The notes beneath the pieces are model-generated. The model had not been told where the DNA came from, did not search any database, and saw nothing but the letters and a program-made list of their open reading frames with translations. From contig NW_013547019.1 in the NCBI RefSeq assembly GCF_000711695.1, forward strand, positions 248,001 to 312,000: DNA of 64,000 nt, written 5' to 3'. The translations under genes were made by a program, and so were the position numbers. The stretch comes from Tilletiaria anomala UBC 951 (Eukaryota; Basidiomycota; Exobasidiomycetes; Georgefischeriales; Tilletiariaceae). This document shows positions 44,977 through 57,759 of this stretch, piece by piece (the stretch's first letter is position 1; each line of letters starts with the position of its first letter).

Positions 44977-47900
44977 ATGAGCGTGGAAGAAGACCGAGGC
45001 GCGCTGGTGTTGGCAACTGAAGTCGACGTTCAGGCCGGTGAGTGTTAATGGTGGTGCGGAAACCCAAAAGCCCGCAGCGAAAGCGACCATGTCCCTTACA
45101 GCCCCCTGCGTATTTGCAGATGTGCAATCGAAGGTCGTGATACTGGGGAGTGTGGCAAAGGCGCTGCGCGAGGAGGCCGAAGTGAGCACCCGAACTGTGC
45201 TGGCTGCTTTTGTATTCACGAGCTCAAGGTATTTTTTCTTACTTTATTTCTCTCTCCCAGATACCTGACCCTGGGGCTTTGGTTGATGCTCTCAAAGCAA
45301 GCTTGAAGAATGCGCAACAAATTCCAGCTGTTGCAGCTCTCGGCATCGTCGAACAACTGGCCGGCCGGATCATCGTCATGGACCCAAGCCAGTCGTCCCG
45401 TGCCACACTCATACGGTCTCTAGTCGAGCATGGCACGGTGCCAGTGATCGATCGTTTGGGTGATGCCAGAGAGAAGACAAGAGAAGCTGCAGCGAAGGCT
45501 TTGATTGCTGTCGGTATACTCGCTGCATCAACGTCCGGTCATTCTTACCAAACTTCCAAGGGAAAAGCGGCTGAGAGCCCGTCGGATACCTATGCTGTCC
45601 TGTTCTTGGGTCACGCACTGAGGAACAAGCAGGCACGGATCCGGGAACAAGTGAGTGGTGGCGCATATCGAAAATGATCAATATTGGATATTGAACATTG
45701 ATATTTTCGCAGGCTCTGATCGTTCTGGCCTCGATTCGAGACCGTGCACCTTCGCTCCACATCAAGCCTCTGCTTTCTTCTCTTGTAGAGATGCTCCAAG
45801 ATTCAGATCCGCGGGTTCGCGAGCATGCTCGAGACTCTATCATCTCTATATTTCGCCCCGCTAATGCTGCAGCTAAAGCAGACCTCAACGGAGAGCTCGA
45901 AGGACAAGGTATACGTAAGCAGCTAGTCGACAAGATCATTAGCGAGGTCCATGCAAGCGCTTCCATCCCAAGCGAAGAGAATATTGCGCCAGGTTCAGAG
46001 GATTCAACGTCTAGCACATCCCATCAACCTTCCATAGGTACACCGGTGCCTCAAGTCACCGTGAGTCGCGAGCTTTGAAACCCTGAACGGTGTGTTTCTA
46101 GCTGACAATTACCTGCCGCTGACACAGGTTTCTACGCGACAAGAACTCGAGCGACTTTTCACATCATCTCTGCCACATTTCGAGGTAAGACCGGCGTTCA
46201 TTCCGGGGGCCTCGCAGACCAGTGGATAACAGTCCCATTTACTGTTTGGCCCAGGGAAAAGAGACAGAGCAGAATTGGCTCGCTCGAGAACACAGCATCA
46301 TTCAGTTTCGTGGCCTCTTGAATCATGAATTGCCGGAGGATGCCCGCAAGCTTCTGCCGAGCTGCATCAAGACCCATCAAGATGGCATCATCAAGACTGT
46401 GAGTATGAGTTGTTTTCCCACCAGCACCGTGTCTCATTAAAGCAATTTAACAGTCTTTGAGCCTTCGAACGACTTTGTCAATACATTCGATCGCCCTCGT
46501 CGAGGAGCTGGCCTGCTCTCTTCGGGACGATCTAGGGCCCTGCGGGGATGCGTTTTTCACTTCAATGCTCAAAATGGCAGGCTTCACCAAACGCATCGTT
46601 GCGCAAGCAAGTCAGACAGCCGTGACAGCGTTGATCAAATGCACATCTTTCCGCCATGCGTATCTGCCGCACCTCCAACAAGGGATGCAGGAGAAGAATG
46701 CGCAAATCAGAATTGCTGTCTGGCAGCATGTCGTGACCCTGCTCAAAAGCCACCGGAATGACCGGCAACGCTTTTCTGGGAACAAGAGTGTCTGCGAGTT
46801 TCTTCATGTCACTATACAGAAAGCACTCCAGGATCAAAATAAGGACGTGAGGGCGAATGCCCGGGAAGCTTACTGGCTGTTTCAATCGCTCTGGCCCACG
46901 GACGCGGCCGCCTTACTCGAAAAAGTGGACGCTTCCGTCAAACGTCAGGTACTAGCTGATGCCCCTTCTGAGGCCTCGGCTAAGCAAGTTGAACCTCACA
47001 TGACCAGCGCGCCTGTGCCCGCCCGTCGCCCTGGGGGGCCTAGCAAGGCGCTGCTCGCTGCCAAACGGGCTGCTTCGCAAAAGCTACAGGAAGAACGACT
47101 GGCAGCCGAGACAAGCGCGCCTCCTGTGCCCGAGCCAAGGGCAGATGAGGCAGAAGCCATAGCAGCGGCAGCAGCACTTCCCGGACGGCCAGCGCAGCAA
47201 ACAAGCAAGGCAGCGGTTGGTCCATCCATTGAGCACGCACTTCCCGAACCTCATCCTATTTTACTTCCGCCTGATGCTGGGCAGTCGAGGAACATTCCGA
47301 AGACGTCAAATGGCTCACTCAGGACAGCCCAGGGCGCGAATGGGGACGCAGAATTGCCAAGGAGAGACCGTAATGTGTTCCTGAAGCGAGCCGATCGATT
47401 GGAAGCGGGGAAGGATGACACTGAGATGCCATTAGAAGATGTCGAAATATGGCTAGGCCCTTTTCAGACCGCGGGGCAAGCGGATCTCCGCTTCTTCCGA
47501 CGGCTCGCACGTTGGTGTTCTCATCGAGCTGCGAACGGTAGTCCTCACCCTCTATCAATCGATCCCTCAAAAGCTGCCGAGCTCATTGGCTTGCTTTGCA
47601 GGTGTGTAGGGGACAAGATACAAGTGAGTGCGAATTGTCACCATTGACATTCCTTATGACCATGTCCGACTGTGCTGATGGGCTGAATTTTGTGAGTTCC
47701 TGCAGACGCCAAACGAAGCACTTGGTGCCATGGTCGTTCTGCACAGGATCGTGGAGCACCACCGCGAGACGCTGGCCATATCTGGCCAGGAGGAAGCACT
47801 TTTGGATTTGGCTTTGGATCCGCGCTTGGCTACCGATCGGTCGCTGAGTGGAGCATGTGAGACCATCTTAAATGCTTGGTCCCAACATACCGATGCGGTC

Positions 47901-48322
47901 ATGTGTGTCAGAGTGCTTAGCGAGCGATCTTCAGAGCGGCGGATTGCCGCAGACCAAGAGCAGGGCCTGCCAGCATCTCAGCCACAGGTGCTCAAGCTTG
48001 CATTGCGCACGTATGAGCGGCTACTACAGAGAATCCCGCCCGAGGTGATTGAGGACGAGCTCCCGCGTTTGCGATATGCAATAAAAGCTGTGAGTTGGCA
48101 TTCGCCTTTTCCACGTATCTCGGCGTTGACCTTGTGTAATCTCACGTGCGCGTGTGACAGGGCCTGAATGACCCGGCTCCAGACGTACGACAATGCGCAA
48201 TGAGCACGATCATGTGCGCGTTCCATCAGCTGCAGGACTCGTCGAGGATCATTGCGATGCTGGCGCCACTCCCTCAGAGCCAGCAGGACCTGATCATGTA
48301 CTATTTCGCCAAGCGCGGGTAG
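44977..48322 (+). CDS. CLASP-family TOG-domain microtubule regulator (Stu1-like)
   Basis: Nine exons: 44977-45037, 45120-45181, 45261-45650, 45713-46060, 46128-46184, 46255-46398, 46454-47623, 47706-48089 and 48161-48322; 925 aa. HEAT-repeat TOG arrays cover most of the protein. The first is near residues 60-280 (VIDRLGDAREKTREAAAKAL, LVEMLQDSDPRVREHARDSI). The second, typical of CLASP, runs near residues 315-500 (ENQNWLAREHSI-like text EQNWLAREHSIIQFRGLL, SLRDDLGPCGDAFFTSML, ALQDQNKDVRANAREAYWLF). A basic Ser/Ala/Pro linker (SKALLAAKRAASQKLQEER) could bind microtubules, and a last helical domain follows (RCVGDKIQTPNEALGAMVVL). CLASPs rescue and stabilise microtubules at kinetochores and the spindle; that is a family inference. 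Confidence 0.88.
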
Positions 48323-48989
48323 TAACCGTCATACCTGTCCGAGTCTGAAAATTTCATCGGTCTCGTTGAGGTGCCCACATGCCTGACGTAGGCTGTGCTC
48401 TTGGCTGGATGTATACCGGTCATGCATATATGAACGATGCGTGTCCACTGGACAGTGGACATGCTCTAGATTATAGCGGATAGTCTGAATGGTTGTCGAT
48501 ATATTTGACAGCTCTGATTGGTTCAATTCCCTGTATGGTGTGGTGTATGCACCGCACCACCTCCGTTCCGTTGGTTCCATTCCGCAGCGCAATCTGCTGC
48601 TGTTGCTGTGATTGGGATCAATCCCTTTTGTACACTTTCAAGCGAGCATGGCATATATATCTGTTTTCACTGATATCGTACCCCCAAGACCAACAAACAC
48701 ACCTTCGTAAGACTTACAGCAGTTCAACTTTGATTTACTTCGCCGCCAACCATCATCTGCAGCTCCCTAACTCTCGGCAAAAGCGCAGATCAGCAGACTT
48801 ACAAAGCGACCAACCGGAATCGCGCGCGGCGCACAACGAGCCGCATCTCGAATGACACCCCTCACTCCGAGTTACCATCAGGAGCAGCCCCAGCTTCAGC
48901 AGTGCCAACAGCTGCGCGAGCGGGTCGCACTCTCCGTTGCAGCCGGACCTCAACCCCCCTTACCAAGATCCGACTGAAGCAATCGCCTC
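48323..48989. promoter_or_regulatory. UFD4 promoter and leader with an upstream ORF
   Basis: This 667-base stretch lies between CLASP and the chosen UFD4 start. The leader holds an upstream ORF, 48852-48977 (41 codons, starting MTPLTPSYHQEQPQLQQ), that ends 12 bases before the main ATG in the same frame. A different frame across 48860-49060 also looks protein-like (SPSFSSANSCASGSHSPLQ), so a 5' exon in another frame is possible. Confidence 0.35.
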
Positions 48990-51900
48990 ATGGAGCACGC
49001 GTGTCGAAAACTACGCACGTCGACCTCCCAAAGCAGTGCTCTTGCCTCCATCGCAGCTCCGGACGCGTCCAAGCTATCTCGACGCAGGAGCAGTGCGAGG
49101 CTCGCTGCCGCTTCTAAAGTCGTCCCTGCTGGATCGCCCCAATCCAATAGTTCGCATCCATTTCGTGCCCCAACTGCAGAATCTGGAGATCAACCTACAG
49201 CGTCGCCCTTAGCCTCCGGTCCCCGGACCGGGTCGCTAAGACGCTCCGCCAGACTCTCAGGGTCTCTTATCCACCCTTCAGAGGAACATTCATCAACAGT
49301 GCAACAGGGCTCACATTCTGAGGCGTCTGTCTCAGACGTCTCATCCTTCGCCAATTCCACCTTCTCGTACGCAGATAGTCGCGCCGGGTCGACTGCGCCG
49401 ACCACGCCACTCAGCAACACCTCACCCTTTGAGGCCTTTGCAGACGTGACGGCAGACCCTGCGTGCGACGACACAAGAAGGATTTCGTAAGTGACAATTT
49501 CTTGTTTCCCTTTCCTGGATAGAACTGCTGACGCTCTCTGTGTTTTCATGGCGTGTTAGGCGTAAACGCAAGGCTAGTCTATCTCAACGAGCGGCTCCCA
49601 GCAAGAAGCAAAGTCAGGCAGCATTTGTAGCTGCCGATTCCTTTCCCAGGGCCACGTACAACTTCCGCCCTCGTATCCCTTCGGAAGCCATGAGTGCTGC
49701 TAGAGCTCAGACGACTGGCGAGCGCCCTACAGCATCGGCAGCAGCTGCATTGGGGAGTGCGACAGCAGCAAGAGCGAAGAAAGCGCGGACCTCACGCGCG
49801 GCTGGTGCCTCCAGGTCGAAGCGGGCCTTGCGTTCTGCAGCGGTGAGGGACTCGTGTGCGGATGACATGAACCTCGACTCCGGGTCGATACAAGACGCCG
49901 GCCGCGCCAGCGACGCTGTGCTTGGCGATGTCGTGTCTGACCATTCTGGTTCTGGCTCAAGTAGTCACGCGGTAAAGCGCTCGAATGCAAGTATATCGTC
50001 AATCAGAGATTCGGGTTTGAATGAGACCAACGCGAACGACGGTAACGTGCACCATTTGAATACGGTTGTAGCAAAGACATGCACAGCTACCAAGAAGTCA
50101 GATGCCACTGACACAGCAGGCGAGGACGACTTGGGAGAAGGCAACGACATCGATGACGTTGAGCAAGAAGATCACGATCAAGATGATGATGAAGAGGACG
50201 AAAGTGGAGAGGATGACGAAGAGGATGACGACGAGTATGCGGCAGGAGGCGACCATGATGATGACGGCTTCGGTATGAACCTAAGGGCAATGGCGGGGTT
50301 CTTGTCGGGCCTCTCCAGGCGCTTCAAGACCATTCTCAGCTCCTTGCGCAATCGGTTCGATCCCGCCGAACGGTTGGTGGCCTTGCAGGAGCTTTCAGAA
50401 GTACTCAGTGTCAGCAGCGAGGACAGTCTCGCAGGCTACTTTCCCACGGAGTCATTTGTCAAAGAGCTCATCGCCTTGCTCGGGGGCAACCCTAGTGATG
50501 CCAGCATCGAGTCAGGTGTTGTCGCGCCAGATTCTGACGTCGCGGCTGCTCTTGCAGCGGCTGATGCTGCAGATGCGGGCGACAACACGGAAATAATGCT
50601 TCTGGCAGCCCGATGCCTGACCAATCTCATGGAGGCGATGCCATATGCGACACACAGCGTTGTCACAAATGGTGCTATCCCATTGCTCAATTCGAAGTTG
50701 ATGTTCATCGAATTTATCGACCTCGCCGAGCAGGTGTTGCAGGTGAGCAGCTAGTCTGCCCGATGGCCAGCGCTGGTGCACTCTGCTGACGAGTCTTCAT
50801 GATCTGTCGTGCAAATGAACAGACGCTGGAGAAGATCTCGGTCGACTATCCTAATGCAATCGTCGAGGAAGGCGGCTTGATGGCAATGCTGCAGTATATC
50901 GATTTTTTCAACATTCATGTTCAGCGCACTGCGATGAACGCTGTCTCCAATTGCTGTCGAAAGCTTAATTCGGACAATTTTGACAAGGTCAAAGATGCTA
51001 TGTCTCAGATCCAGGGCATGCTCGCGTCGCCTGATCGTCGTCTCAAAGAATCGGCCGTCCGGTCGGTAGTCCGCATCATCGACAGCTATAAAGCATTTCC
51101 TGAGATTTTGGAAACGCTTATCACAGAGGATGTTTGCGCCGCTACGAAATTTGTCCTCGAGCCGAGCGCAGGCAGTAATGGATCCAGTGGCGCCATCATC
51201 AGCACGTCGATGTATACCGACCTCGTCAAAGCGTTGTGCAACGCTTCGAAAGCAACTCCACAGATCACCGCGCATCTCTTGCAATCGGGCATCGGCGCGA
51301 CTCTTTACTGCATTCTCACTGGCTCGAAAGCAGCTGATACTGGCAACCTTGTTTCTGCCGACCCGCTCAGTAAGCCGGACGAAACTATAGGCAACGTGTC
51401 GATCTCAGGCCAAAGCCCAGTCGTTAAAATGACTCTGCTCCAAAACTTGTCAACGAAGCCCAAAGAGCAGATTCAGGAAGCTCTTACGCTTGTTTGCGAG
51501 TTGCTCCCTCCACTTCCGTGGACAGACATATTCGATCAGCGCAATTACTCGGAGAAAGCGCTGAAACGAAAGAAGCACGAATTGGCCAAGAGAGAGGGTG
51601 TGGCCAAGGGCAGGAACAGTCTCGAGCCTCCCACCGCCAATTCGCAGATGGAAAGTTCTGAAGACACTGTCGAGGCAGCCCCTACATCCCAAGCGTCCCA
51701 AATCAAGAAAGAGTATCGCAAGGGGTCGAAGGAAGCTGCAGCTCAGGTGGCGCACGCTAGACGTCTCGAAATGCTCAACGAGCAGAAAGACCGTCTTTTG
51801 AAACTGAGCGCCATGATCCTCCCCGCACTAGTCGACATCCACACTGCTTCCATCACTCCAAGCATTCGTTCCAAGGCCATGACTGCGATTCTCAAGATAT

Positions 51901-54900
51901 TGGCTTTTGCCGATGCATCTCAACTGGAAGGATTGCTGCGGGTGAGTGTCATCAATAGTCGCTGTTGCTGGTCTGGTACTGATTCTGGCTTCTGCGGTAC
52001 TTGTCCAGTCTGTGCCTATGTCTACTTTTGTAGCCGGGGTGTTGTCTTCTAAGGACAGCCCGACTGTCATACAAGGGTCGTTGCAAGTCGTCGAGTTGCT
52101 TTTGACCAAATTGGGACACATCTATTGCGCACTCTTGGAGCGAGAGGGAGTCATGTGGGAAGTCAAGCAGCTAGCAAAGCAACCTGTTTCCGACACTGGC
52201 ATGTCCAACAAAGCCATTGGACTTCCTGCCGATACGCTCTCGACGGAGTCTCAAAACACAGACGATTCTCCTGCCTCAGAGGCTCCGAAGCTGGGGACAG
52301 TTGGCAATAGCGGCTTACGGCAAGTGAAGGATGCGAATGTCCTGCGAGCTCGCATGGTCCATCTTGTGTTTGGAAGGCACAAGCAAAAGACACCCAATAA
52401 TACAGAATCGTCCACGGCTGACAGCCTCGAGCGGGCGAGTGGACTCGCACAGCAAATCGCCTCGGGATCCTTTGAATCCGAAGGGGCCGCTGCCTCATGT
52501 TTGCACTCTGCTTTTGCTCTCCTCCAGTCCAATGGCGAAGGGCTCTCAGGATTCGAGGTTGTCAAGTCGGGATTGATCAACGCACTGCTCATCTTCTTGA
52601 ATGCAGACTCCGACGCAAGCCTTGCGAGTAGGCGAAAAGGCCTACTTCGTGACACCATGAAGTTCATGCCAGAATCATCTCGAAACCTCATTCAGAGACT
52701 TCAAGAAAGCCTTAGCCGTCTTGAAAGGGTTGAGATGGTTTCGGTAGCCGGAAGCCTGGATGATGAGCATCGACGCTCTCCAGCAGCGGCACTGAGCAAG
52801 CAGATTCGCTTGCGGCTCGTGGCCGATGATCCTGATGGCATTCCGAAAAGCTGCAACAACATCATCGTCAGCATTCATGCGGTGGCGTCATTTGGCTCGT
52901 TACATGACTTCTTGCGTCCGAAGATCGCTTTAGGGAATTCGCTTATTGGACCTGGCACCTCGAGGCTTTCATCTGTGCTTGCAGCCTTCGCTGCAGCAGC
53001 TCAGGGGCAAGAGAGCCCGCGCGAGCCAACACGGAACACGAACAGTTTGACTTCAGATGGTGCATCGACCGCGACCGCAACCGAGTCAGTGGAAGCGCAC
53101 ACCAGAGGGGTTGCAAGCGGCCAGAACTCAGGGTCCACAACGCACCCTGGTCAGGTGACTTCCGATGAGCAGGCTGACAAGACTCTGCAAAGAGAGCAAG
53201 GTCTATTACGTGGGGAAAGTGCATCTCTTGCGGACGCACTCATGCAAAACCTCATGCACGATGACATGGATCCCCTCGATGAGGACCTTGAAGAATTGGA
53301 CATTATCGAAAGGGAGATCAGCCCCCCCGAATCTGGAGACCCTTCAGCTCGGCAACTTCCTGGCTCCAGAGCCGAAGAGCAGGAAACGAATGTGTCTGCT
53401 CCTGATACGGCCAACACAAGTACTGCCGAGCCCAATTCTCAGACCAAGTTGGCTTCTTATTCTGAGGCCGTCCAAAAGCCTGCCACAGATTGGCACTTGG
53501 CCTTTTCTGTCGATGGCGAGGACGTAGGTCTACCCGAGACTATTTTCAGCGCTATCTATCGCGCCGAGAAGCGGAAGAATGCGTCATTTTCTTTTGAACG
53601 TACGATCTGGCAGAACCTCGTCACTGTGCGCTTCAGAAAGGTGCCGGGCACTCGCGCACGCGATCACGAAGGTGAGTCTTATATGAGGGCCCATTCAGCA
53701 GATGCGCTGACGACTTACGCGGCCACTGGTAAAGAAATTTACGGCATTGCCGCCGAAAAGCAACCCGCTGTAAGCAGCATTTTCCCTGAAGACTCAACAG
53801 AGCTCAAGATCCTGCGCCTTCTGGAAGTGCTGTATCATGCAATGAGTTCTCTTTCAAGGCACAGCTCCCAGTCTGGGATTCGCCATTTGGACACATCACT
53901 GTTCATCAACAACAAACTCACCGCCAAGCTCAATCGCCAATTGGAAGAACCATTGATCGTCGCCAGTACCTCTCTCCCTGACTGGGCAGTGGGGCTCCCT
54001 TTGGAGTATCCATTCCTCTTTCCTTTTGAGACGCGCTTCTCCTTTCTTCAGTCAACAAGCTTTGGCTATGCGCGATTGATTGCGCGATGGCAACTTCTGC
54101 ACCGGGGAAGTGACAACGGAAGGAATGAGGATTCATTTGGCTTTTTGAGCCGGCTTCAAAGGCAAAAGGTGCGGATTTCGAGGCGTCGGTTGCTCGATTC
54201 TGCAGTCAAGATTTTCGATCTCTATGCATCGAACTCGTCAATTCTTGAGGTAGAATACTTCGATGAGGTCGGCACTGGCCTTGGTCCAACACTCGAATTT
54301 TACAGCCTTGTCTCCCAAGACTTTGCGCTTAAAGAAAATAACATCTGGTTGGACGAGCAAACGAATCCTCAGAGCCTTCACGTGTCAGCAGCTCATGGTT
54401 TGTATCCCATTCCGATCTCGTCAAGTGCCTCGACCACTTTGGAAGGTAGTAAGCGTCTTGGATTGTTCCGCACTCTCGGAACATTTGTGGCCAAGGCGTT
54501 GCTTGACTCGCGCATCGTCCAAATCGATTTCTCGCGGCTCTTCATATCGGCTATCCTTGGTCGCAAGGTCGCATACAATCTCGACACGCTTGCTCAAGTT
54601 GATGGTGGACTAGCTTCCTCCCTCAAGGCGATCCAGAGCGTCGCTCCTGAGGATGTCGCAACGCTTCATCTCGACTTCACCCTACCAGGGGACAGCAATT
54701 ATGAGCTAGTCCCCGGAGGTAGCGACAAGAAGGTCAGCGGAAACAACGTCAACGACTACATCAGCGCGGTTATCGATGCGTACCTTGACAGTGGCATCCA
54801 GCCAGTCGTTGAATCCTTCCGTGCGGGGTTCGAGAAAGTTTTCATGCTCAGCTCTCTCAAGCCCTTCACCGCCGACGAGCTCGTCCTGCTTTTCGGCAAC

Positions 54901-55272
54901 TCACAGGAAGATTGGTCTGCGGAAACTCTCTTGAGCAATATCAAGCCTGATCATGGCTTCACACCGGAGAGCGAACCCTACCGAAATTTGCTGTCCATCA
55001 TGCAGGATTTCACCGACCAAGAGCGCCGCACGTTTCTTCAATGGCTGACGGGCTCGCCAAAATTACCCATTGGGGGGTTCAAGGCTTTGCATCCTCAGCT
55101 GACTGTCGTGAAACGACCTCACGAGGCGCCGTTGAAACCGGATGATTATTTGCCAAGTGTCATGACATGTGTCAACTACCTCAAACTTCCTTCTTACTCT
55201 GGCAAAGAGGTCATGCGCCAAAGACTCAACACTGCTATGCTCGAAGGCGGTACTGCATTCCACCTCTCATGA
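48990..55272 (+). CDS. UFD4: HECT E3 ubiquitin ligase UFD4/TRIP12
   Basis: Exons 48990-49486, 49560-50742, 50823-51941 and 52009-55272; about 2020 aa, the largest gene in the window. A Ser/Arg/Ala-rich N-terminus and a long acidic run (residues about 360-420, DDDEEDESGEDDEEDDDEY) precede armadillo-type repeats (SLRNRFDPAERLVALQELSE, LMEAMPYATHSVVTNGAIPL, VQRTAMNAVSNCCRK). The HECT domain fills the last 380 residues (VEYFDEVGTGLGPTLEFYSL, FVAKALLDSRIVQIDFSRLF). The catalytic cysteine sits in SVMTCVNYLKLPSYS (about residue 1987), and the end is GGTAFHLS, as in TRIP12. UFD4 extends ubiquitin chains on N-degron and ubiquitin-fusion substrates. The start is the least certain part: an in-frame stop lies just upstream. 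Confidence 0.93.
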
Positions 55273-55365
55273 ACAACCATTCGACCCTAATACGTAGCAT
55301 ACTTGCATACACCAATAATTCGCATGACCTGCCTATGCATTATGCAATGTACCGTTGAATCAGTC

Positions 55366-56796
55366 TTACAGAATGGTTCCCAGCCCAAGGCCCTTCAGGC
55401 CGCGGAGGTAGTATGTCTCCAGCCCCACTTCGGATCGATCCTCTTCACCAGAAGGCACTGCCGTGAGTGTAAGCACAAGTTCAGTCGAGTCTGTCCCCTC
55501 CTTAAGATCTATGGTGAGCTCGGCAAAGTGGCCTTCGGGCCACTGCGATAGTCTCCAAGAGTGCGACAAGTGCTCCGGAAACTTGATCTGCTTGATGACA
55601 CCCGAAACATTTCCTCCGAAGAGGGTGTATGTTTCATTTTCCTTCAAAGTGAACTGAGAATAGCAAATTTTAGCGGTTGTTCCCCATCTACTTGAGGATA
55701 CATCTCACCTTTGCTGGAGCCTTGGTCCACAAGGGGATGCGATCTGGATCCGTGAGCAAGGCCCAAAGATCGGTTCGGCTGATGGCAAGATGAGCAGATT
55801 GACGAATGACTCTGGAACTCGACCTGATGGGATTTGCATTTGAAGTTTTCTTTGGATCAGAAGGATGGCGGGTATTTTGAGTAGGATCCGAGTCGCTTCG
55901 CTCTGGAACCGGAACATCAGATTGGCCGCTAGAAGCCGCAGGTGTCACCGTGCCCAGGCCATCGTGACCCAAATCGGAGGCATGCTGCTGGATCAAGTCT
56001 TTTCGGAAGCGGTGCAACGTTTTCAAAAGAAGAGGAATAAGTTGCCGCCGAACACCGTCCAAGAAAGTCTGGCCGTCTTTGCCACCTGCGTCCGTCAGTG
56101 CCGATTCGTGCTAAGGAAGATTCGCTCATGGTTTCCGTCAGCCACCTGACTATGACGGCGCATAATGTAGCCTTCATGCGCTCACAATGTACTCAGTCCC
56201 TTCGTCTTCGACTTCGTGACAGACTTCTGGGAATGTGATGGTCCCTTTAACTTTCTCTTCTTCATCTGACCGATGGGGATTGACCTCTAGGTTAGTTAAA
56301 ATGACATTCTGTCCAAAAGAAAACCAGAACGAACCAGCCCAGGCCAGGGTGACTGCACAGTCAAAGATCGTGATGAGCTTCCCTTTCCGGTTTCCAAGTT
56401 CGACATCGCCTGAAACGGTACGTAGAGATCAGTAACAACAACAAGGCTTTCACTGGGAAACATAAACGAACCTTCGAACGACTCTAGGGCTGTGACCTGG
56501 ACAGTACCAGCCTCCGTGTTGGCCTTTTGACCAACGAGATTCGTCTTGATCCAAGTCTTCGACCATGGAGTGCAACCCTTGGTCTTACGAGCGGGAATTG
56601 CCAGGACCACGAGAGGAAGAAAGGTTGAGTGTTGAGCAGCACTTGTGTTGGAATTTGAGGAACACTTCTCACCTTCCAGTGGTAATGCTGGGGGCGCAGA
56701 GATGTCCTATTGTCAGTATCTGCCCGTCCGAACGTCCGCTCGTCCGAACGTCCGTCCAGGTGCAACCGCAGCACCCACCTTGTTCCAAGTGGACAT
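55366..56796 (-). CDS. AHA1: Activator of Hsp90 ATPase AHA1
   Basis: Exons 56796-56779, 56687-56673, 56583-56472, 56409-56335, 56286-56186, 56110-55709 and 55653-55366; 336 aa. Family landmarks: MSTWNK + HYHWK + TKGCTPWSKTWIKTNLVG, DVELGNRKGKLITIFDC, VKGTITFPEV. The C-terminal SRPBCC-type domain carries SRTDLWALLTDPDRIPLWT, FTLKENETYTLFGGNVSG and WRLSQWPEGHFAELTI. The first two exons are 18 and 15 bases. The 48-base intron 56287-56334 is optional by frame, but removing it gives the expected length between LAW and VKGT. The join YI/HESALTD at 56186/56110 is the least certain; a further tiny exon could be missing there. AHA1 binds the Hsp90 middle domain and stimulates its ATPase. Confidence 0.88.
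56725..56754. repeat. Two-copy short tandem repeat in AHA1 intron 1
   Basis: CGTCCGAACGTCCG occurs at 56725-56738 and again at 56741-56754, a 16-base period. It lies within the first intron of AHA1 and has no obvious function. Confidence 0.75.
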
Positions 56797-57759
56797 TATG
56801 CTTGACCTTGTCGGTTGTGATGTTAGTTTGTGATGTTGCCCCGAAATGACTTTTCTTTTGGCAAGTTAGAACACTAGACACAGAATGACCTGGGTATCAC
56901 TTTCATGCACAAATGCCCTCCAAAGGCATGTGGCAAGTCTGTTGGAACAGCGTGTAGTCCTTTTCCGTCAACACAGACTACTAGCAATACAGACTCCTCC
57001 GGGATACTGTCTTGACGACGAGGTATTTATTATACTGTGCCGCACCTTCGATAGAACCTCGAAGAATCATCGATCATCTCAACTGGCCTGGTGCCAAGTG
57101 CGCCTTTCTGTGCATTGTGTTGTTGTTCCGCCCTGTGCGGCTCTACCGCCAAAGTGCAATAATCGTCGTTAGCCGTCACGTGGTGATCACAGAAGACGAA
57201 AGAAGCCGCCTCATCTTCCTCTCCTCTCCTTTTGACGTTCCCCACATCCGAGACTTGTCTCTACATGTCGCTGCTGCAAAGGAGAGTGAAGATGTAAGAG
57301 AAGGATCGCGTCCGGCTTTCATTCCATCTCGCCACTGGGAGCTCCCAGTGACAAAAGCAAGTGCGTGCGACTTTGAAGTATGTACCAGTTGTTACCCTAC
57401 AAGTGTGGCAGATGCGGCGTTGCGGCCTCGTCCCAAGGCACGCGCTCAAGGGGGGGCCGAGACACTGATTGGTACATGATGGTGCATGCGACTTGCGCTT
57501 TACGGACACCAGCACTGCGCCGACCTGCTTCGGAGTGATCTTCAGTTTGTCGTCACACGACCGCACCCCAAGGGTGAAAGGCAGACCCACAGCGCAACAA
57601 GACAGACTGATCCATCAATGTACATCACTTTCCCCAGATTTTAACAATGTATAAAGCACAAGGCTTTGCTTTCGCTATAAATAAACAGCGTGCGTCTAAG
57701 TTAAGAGATTCCAATACGCGATGCTGGCCGCTATCTTCATACAGGACAAAAGCGACTTT
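56797..57759. other. Intergenic, AHA1 promoter and transporter 3' flank
   Basis: About 960 bases. A plus-strand open frame (57012-57479) shows no domain and no splice context, so I do not call a gene. Near 57650-57690 the strand is AT-rich, consistent with a 3' untranslated region. Confidence 0.4.

Noticed and set aside
48481-48560. GGTTCAATTCC resembling a tRNA B box
   Set aside because: No A box, acceptor stem or cloverleaf could be formed around it.
57012-57479. 155-codon plus-strand open frame between AHA1 and the ammonium transporter
   Set aside because: It has no recognisable motif, no supporting exon and erratic composition.
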